Part shown: in pieces, positions 14,069 to 14,171 of the stretch
Layout: each line of letters starts with the position of its first letter
Numbering within the stretch: position 1 is the first letter of the stretch
Source: Alistipes sp.
GTDB lineage: Bacteria > Bacteroidota > Bacteroidia > Bacteroidales > Rikenellaceae
Assembly: GCA_017629615.1 (NCBI GenBank)
Contig: JAGBWT010000161.1
Location: forward strand, 1 to 14,171
Direction of reading: 5' to 3'
Length of the DNA: 14,171 bases
The notes under the pieces: generated by a model
The model's input: the letters and a program-made list of their open reading frames with translations, nothing else
Told to the model about the DNA's origin: nothing
Database searches by the model: none
Position numbers and translations under genes: made by a program

Positions 14069-14171
14069 CTACCTGTAGTCCTCTGGTGTGGCTGTGCCAT
14101 ACTGCTCTCCACCATCACCCTCGGGACGCATTCTATCCCACACTTGTGCAAGGAACGGATTGCGCTTGGCC
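14069..14171 (-). CDS. C-terminal end of an unrecognised protein
   Basis: Read on the minus strand, the frame is open from the window edge to a TAG at 14071-14069 and gives 33 residues beginning AKRNPFLAQVWDRMRPEGDG and ending GTATPEDYR. The composition (charged, Gly-rich tail, no repeats) and the codon use fit a real protein end. I do not recognise the family. The gene body lies beyond the right edge. Confidence 0.5.
   Translation of the reverse strand, partial: AKRNPFLAQVWDRMRPEGDGGEQYGTATPEDYR

Overview
This window looks like chromosome of a Bacteroidota (Bacteroidales) species, most likely Alistipes-like (Rikenellaceae). The basis is moderately high GC with heavy use of TCG/CGC/GAG codons, the batA-batB pair, a DUF4954 protein, a GH2 protein with a C-terminal DUF4982-like module, and Bacteroidota-type promoters (-33 TTTG, -7 TAnnTTTG) instead of E. 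coli-type ones. The genus is inference; the phylum is well supported. No rRNA, tRNA, CRISPR array, transposase or phage gene is visible.

Layout: (1) 1-2443, + strand: the C-terminal end of a Gln/Glu-rich BatC-like protein, a 237-bp spacer built largely of 9-bp tandem repeats, then batA and batB overlapping by one base. (2) 2444-4423, - strand: a secreted GH2-family protein convergent with batB; the two stop codons abut with no base between them. (3) 4524-6596, + strand: a CvpA-family membrane protein, rsgA (30S assembly GTPase) and trmH (tRNA Gm18 methyltransferase), tightly packed. (4) 6597-7560: an AT-rich island with a near-consensus promoter, a 52-residue protein overlapping a GNAT acetyltransferase by one base, and a hairpin terminator; it has the layout of a toxin-antitoxin pair. 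(5) 7595-11079: three genes with 2-bp and 6-bp gaps encoding a left-handed beta-helix DUF4954 protein, a soluble von Willebrand A (VWA) protein and a degenerate kinase-like protein with WG-type repeats. (6) 11156-13737: trxB, rnz (tRNA 3' endonuclease) and a SpoU-type RNA methyltransferase. (7) 13738-14171: a 127-nt imperfect inverted repeat, a terminator, more 9-bp arrays, a 7-bp array, and the 3' end of an unrecognised minus-strand gene.

How the genes fit together: most of the window is housekeeping RNA and ribosome maturation (rsgA, trmH, rnz, the second methyltransferase), redox maintenance (trxB) and the Bat membrane complex. The best candidates for undescribed biology are the DUF4954/VWA/pseudokinase operon, a GH2 protein in which both catalytic glutamates appear to be replaced, the GNAT pair whose partner does not look like a ribbon-helix-helix antitoxin, and the repeat families that occupy the spacers at both ends of the window.
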